Below, piece by piece: positions 5,890-6,563 of a stretch of 6,563 nucleotides of DNA (the first letter of the stretch is position 1; the number at the start of each line of letters is the position of its first letter). The notes below the pieces were generated by a model. The model did not search any database and had not been told where the DNA came from. It saw only the letters and a list, made by a program, of their open reading frames with translations. The stretch is taken from NCBI GenBank assembly GCA_003564775.1, contig PXEI01000468.1, positions 1 through 6,563 of the forward strand. Reading direction: 5' to 3'. A program made the translations under genes and the position numbers. Source of the stretch: Spirochaetaceae bacterium. GTDB taxonomy: Bacteria; Spirochaetota; Spirochaetia; DSM-27196; SLAA01.

Positions 5890-6513
5890 TTAGCCTGCAA
5901 GGGTCTCCAAGGCGGCTTTCAGCATAAGGTGCGTTGATGTCGCACCCGGATCCTGATGATCCTTGCTGCGCTCACCCAGGTAACTGGCACGGCCTTTGCG
6001 CGCGACGAGGGGAATGGTAGCCTTCATGCCTTTCTCCGCAGCCTCAACCCCGGCGGTAAGCATTGGGCCGACACCCTGATCAACGGCAGCCTTCATGGCC
6101 TCAATGGCTGGCAGCAATGCATCGACCATGGTCTTATCTTCAAGCTCTGCCTTACCTCGAGCGACTACCCCATCTGCACCGGCTTCAAGCAGGTTCAGGA
6201 GCCCCTGTGCATCTAGCTCGGCCTTGCCGGTAGCCTGCATGCTTGCCTTGAGAAAGAAGGTACCGTATAAGGGCCCCGACGCTCCGCCAACGGTCTTGAT
6301 GAGCGTCATGGAAGTGGTTTTGCACGCTGCCCCGATGTCTTCCGGCGCTTGTTGTTCAAGCGCTTCGGCGACCTTGGCAAAGCCCCGGGCCATGTTAATG
6401 CCGTGGTCGGCATCACCAATGGCGGAGTCGAGGTCAGTCAAGTAACCCTTGTTCTCGGCGTAGACATCATTCAGTTTCTGCAGCCACGCGACTACCGAGC
6501 TGGTCGTTACCAT
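5890..6513 (-). CDS. dhaL: Dihydroxyacetone kinase, ADP-binding subunit DhaL
   Basis: DhaL carries a tightly held ADP that DhaM phosphorylates; DhaL-ATP then phosphorylates dihydroxyacetone bound to DhaK, giving dihydroxyacetone phosphate in the cytosol. The 207-residue length is typical. Visible motifs: L-D-S-A-I-G-D-A-D-H-G-I-N (28-40), in which D29, D34 and D36 correspond to the three Mg-nucleotide aspartates of the family; the nucleotide loop G-G-A-S-G-P-L-Y-G-T (76-85); D-K-T-M-V-D-A-L (126-133); and the C-terminal G-R-A-S-Y-L-G-E-R-S-K-D-H-Q-D-P-G-A (174-191). Two positions differ from the usual form as I recall it: E125 where Gly precedes DKTM, and K184-D185 where a hydrophobic residue and Gly are common. 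Neither removes a metal ligand. The start lies 3 bp after the dhaK stop, so the two genes are probably translationally coupled. Upstream is a G-run (6522-6527) at eight bases that can serve as ribosome binding site. Confidence 0.96.
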   Translation of the reverse strand: MVTTSSVVAWLQKLNDVYAENKGYLTDLDSAIGDADHGINMARGFAKVAEALEQQAPEDIGAACKTTSMTLIKTVGGASGPLYGTFFLKASMQATGKAELDAQGLLNLLEAGADGVVARGKAELEDKTMVDALLPAIEAMKAAVDQGVGPMLTAGVEAAEKGMKATIPLVARKGRASYLGERSKDHQDPGATSTHLMLKAALETLAG

Positions 6514-6516
6514 TGC

Positions 6517-6563
6517 TTACACCCCCCAGCGAAGTCCGGCCGTGTGTACCGGTGCGTCCCAGA
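6517..6563 (-). CDS. dhaK: Dihydroxyacetone kinase, substrate-binding subunit DhaK, C-terminal end only
   Basis: The minus strand entering the window reads W-D-A-P-V-H-T-A-G-L-R-W-G-V and then TAA. This matches the characteristic C-terminus of DhaK, which in E. coli is W-D-A-P-V-H-T-P-A-L-N-W-G-K as I recall it. DhaK binds dihydroxyacetone covalently through a histidine and receives phosphate from DhaL-ATP. Only 14 codons are inside the window, so the active site cannot be checked. The stop lies 3 bp before the dhaL ATG, the usual dhaK-dhaL order. Confidence 0.9.
   Translation of the reverse strand, partial: WDAPVHTAGLRWGV
6522..6527 (-). promoter_or_regulatory. G-run acting as ribosome binding site of dhaL, inside the end of dhaK
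   Basis: Six G's on the minus strand lie eight bases before the dhaL ATG and also form the last Trp-Gly-Val codons of dhaK. It is not a perfect AGGAGG but pairs in part with the anti-Shine-Dalgarno. Overlap with the end of dhaK fits translational coupling of the two kinase subunits. Confidence 0.45.

Noticed and set aside
1..6563. CRISPR arrays, tRNA or rRNA genes, insertion sequences, attachment sites
   Set aside because: I found no regular direct repeats with spacers, no tRNA-like cloverleaf, no transposase motif and no flanking inverted repeats.

Overview
The window comes from a Gram-negative-type bacterium of moderately high G+C content. Two proteins have Sec-type signal peptides, one of them resembles an outer-membrane beta-barrel, and a third looks like a membrane-anchored periplasmic protein. 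The phylum cannot be fixed from the sequence alone; a spirochaete or a gammaproteobacterium would fit. Both ends of the window cut through genes.

Left part (1-3258): three protein genes of unrecognised function. The first (plus strand, probably missing its 5' end) is a single-pass membrane protein with a cytoplasmic, coiled-coil-like N-terminus and a long beta-rich periplasmic part that resembles AsmA-type proteins. Converging on it is a minus-strand gene for a secreted protein of 259 residues with a very good ribosome binding site. A 212-bp divergent intergenic region (2114-2325) separates this from a plus-strand gene for an exported, probable outer-membrane protein of 310 residues. This region holds a candidate promoter for the leftward gene, a perfect 12-bp palindrome and an imperfect hairpin.

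Right part (3236-6563): a minus-strand dhaK-dhaL-dhaM operon for PEP-dependent dihydroxyacetone kinase, read from right to left. Only the last 14 codons of dhaK are present. DhaL is complete. DhaM is an 856-residue fusion of a DhaM-type EIIA domain, an HPr domain and a complete enzyme I, so one polypeptide carries the whole phosphate relay from PEP to DhaL. In the well-known E. coli DhaM the enzyme I part is only a fragment. DhaK binds dihydroxyacetone, DhaL holds the ADP/ATP cofactor, and DhaM recharges it; the product is dihydroxyacetone phosphate, which enters glycolysis.

The main regulatory observation is a well-formed intrinsic terminator between dhaL and dhaM, inside the operon. It implies that dhaM is made at a lower level than dhaKL, or from its own promoter, or by conditional read-through. 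dhaM also overlaps tail-to-tail by 23 bp with the outer-membrane protein gene.
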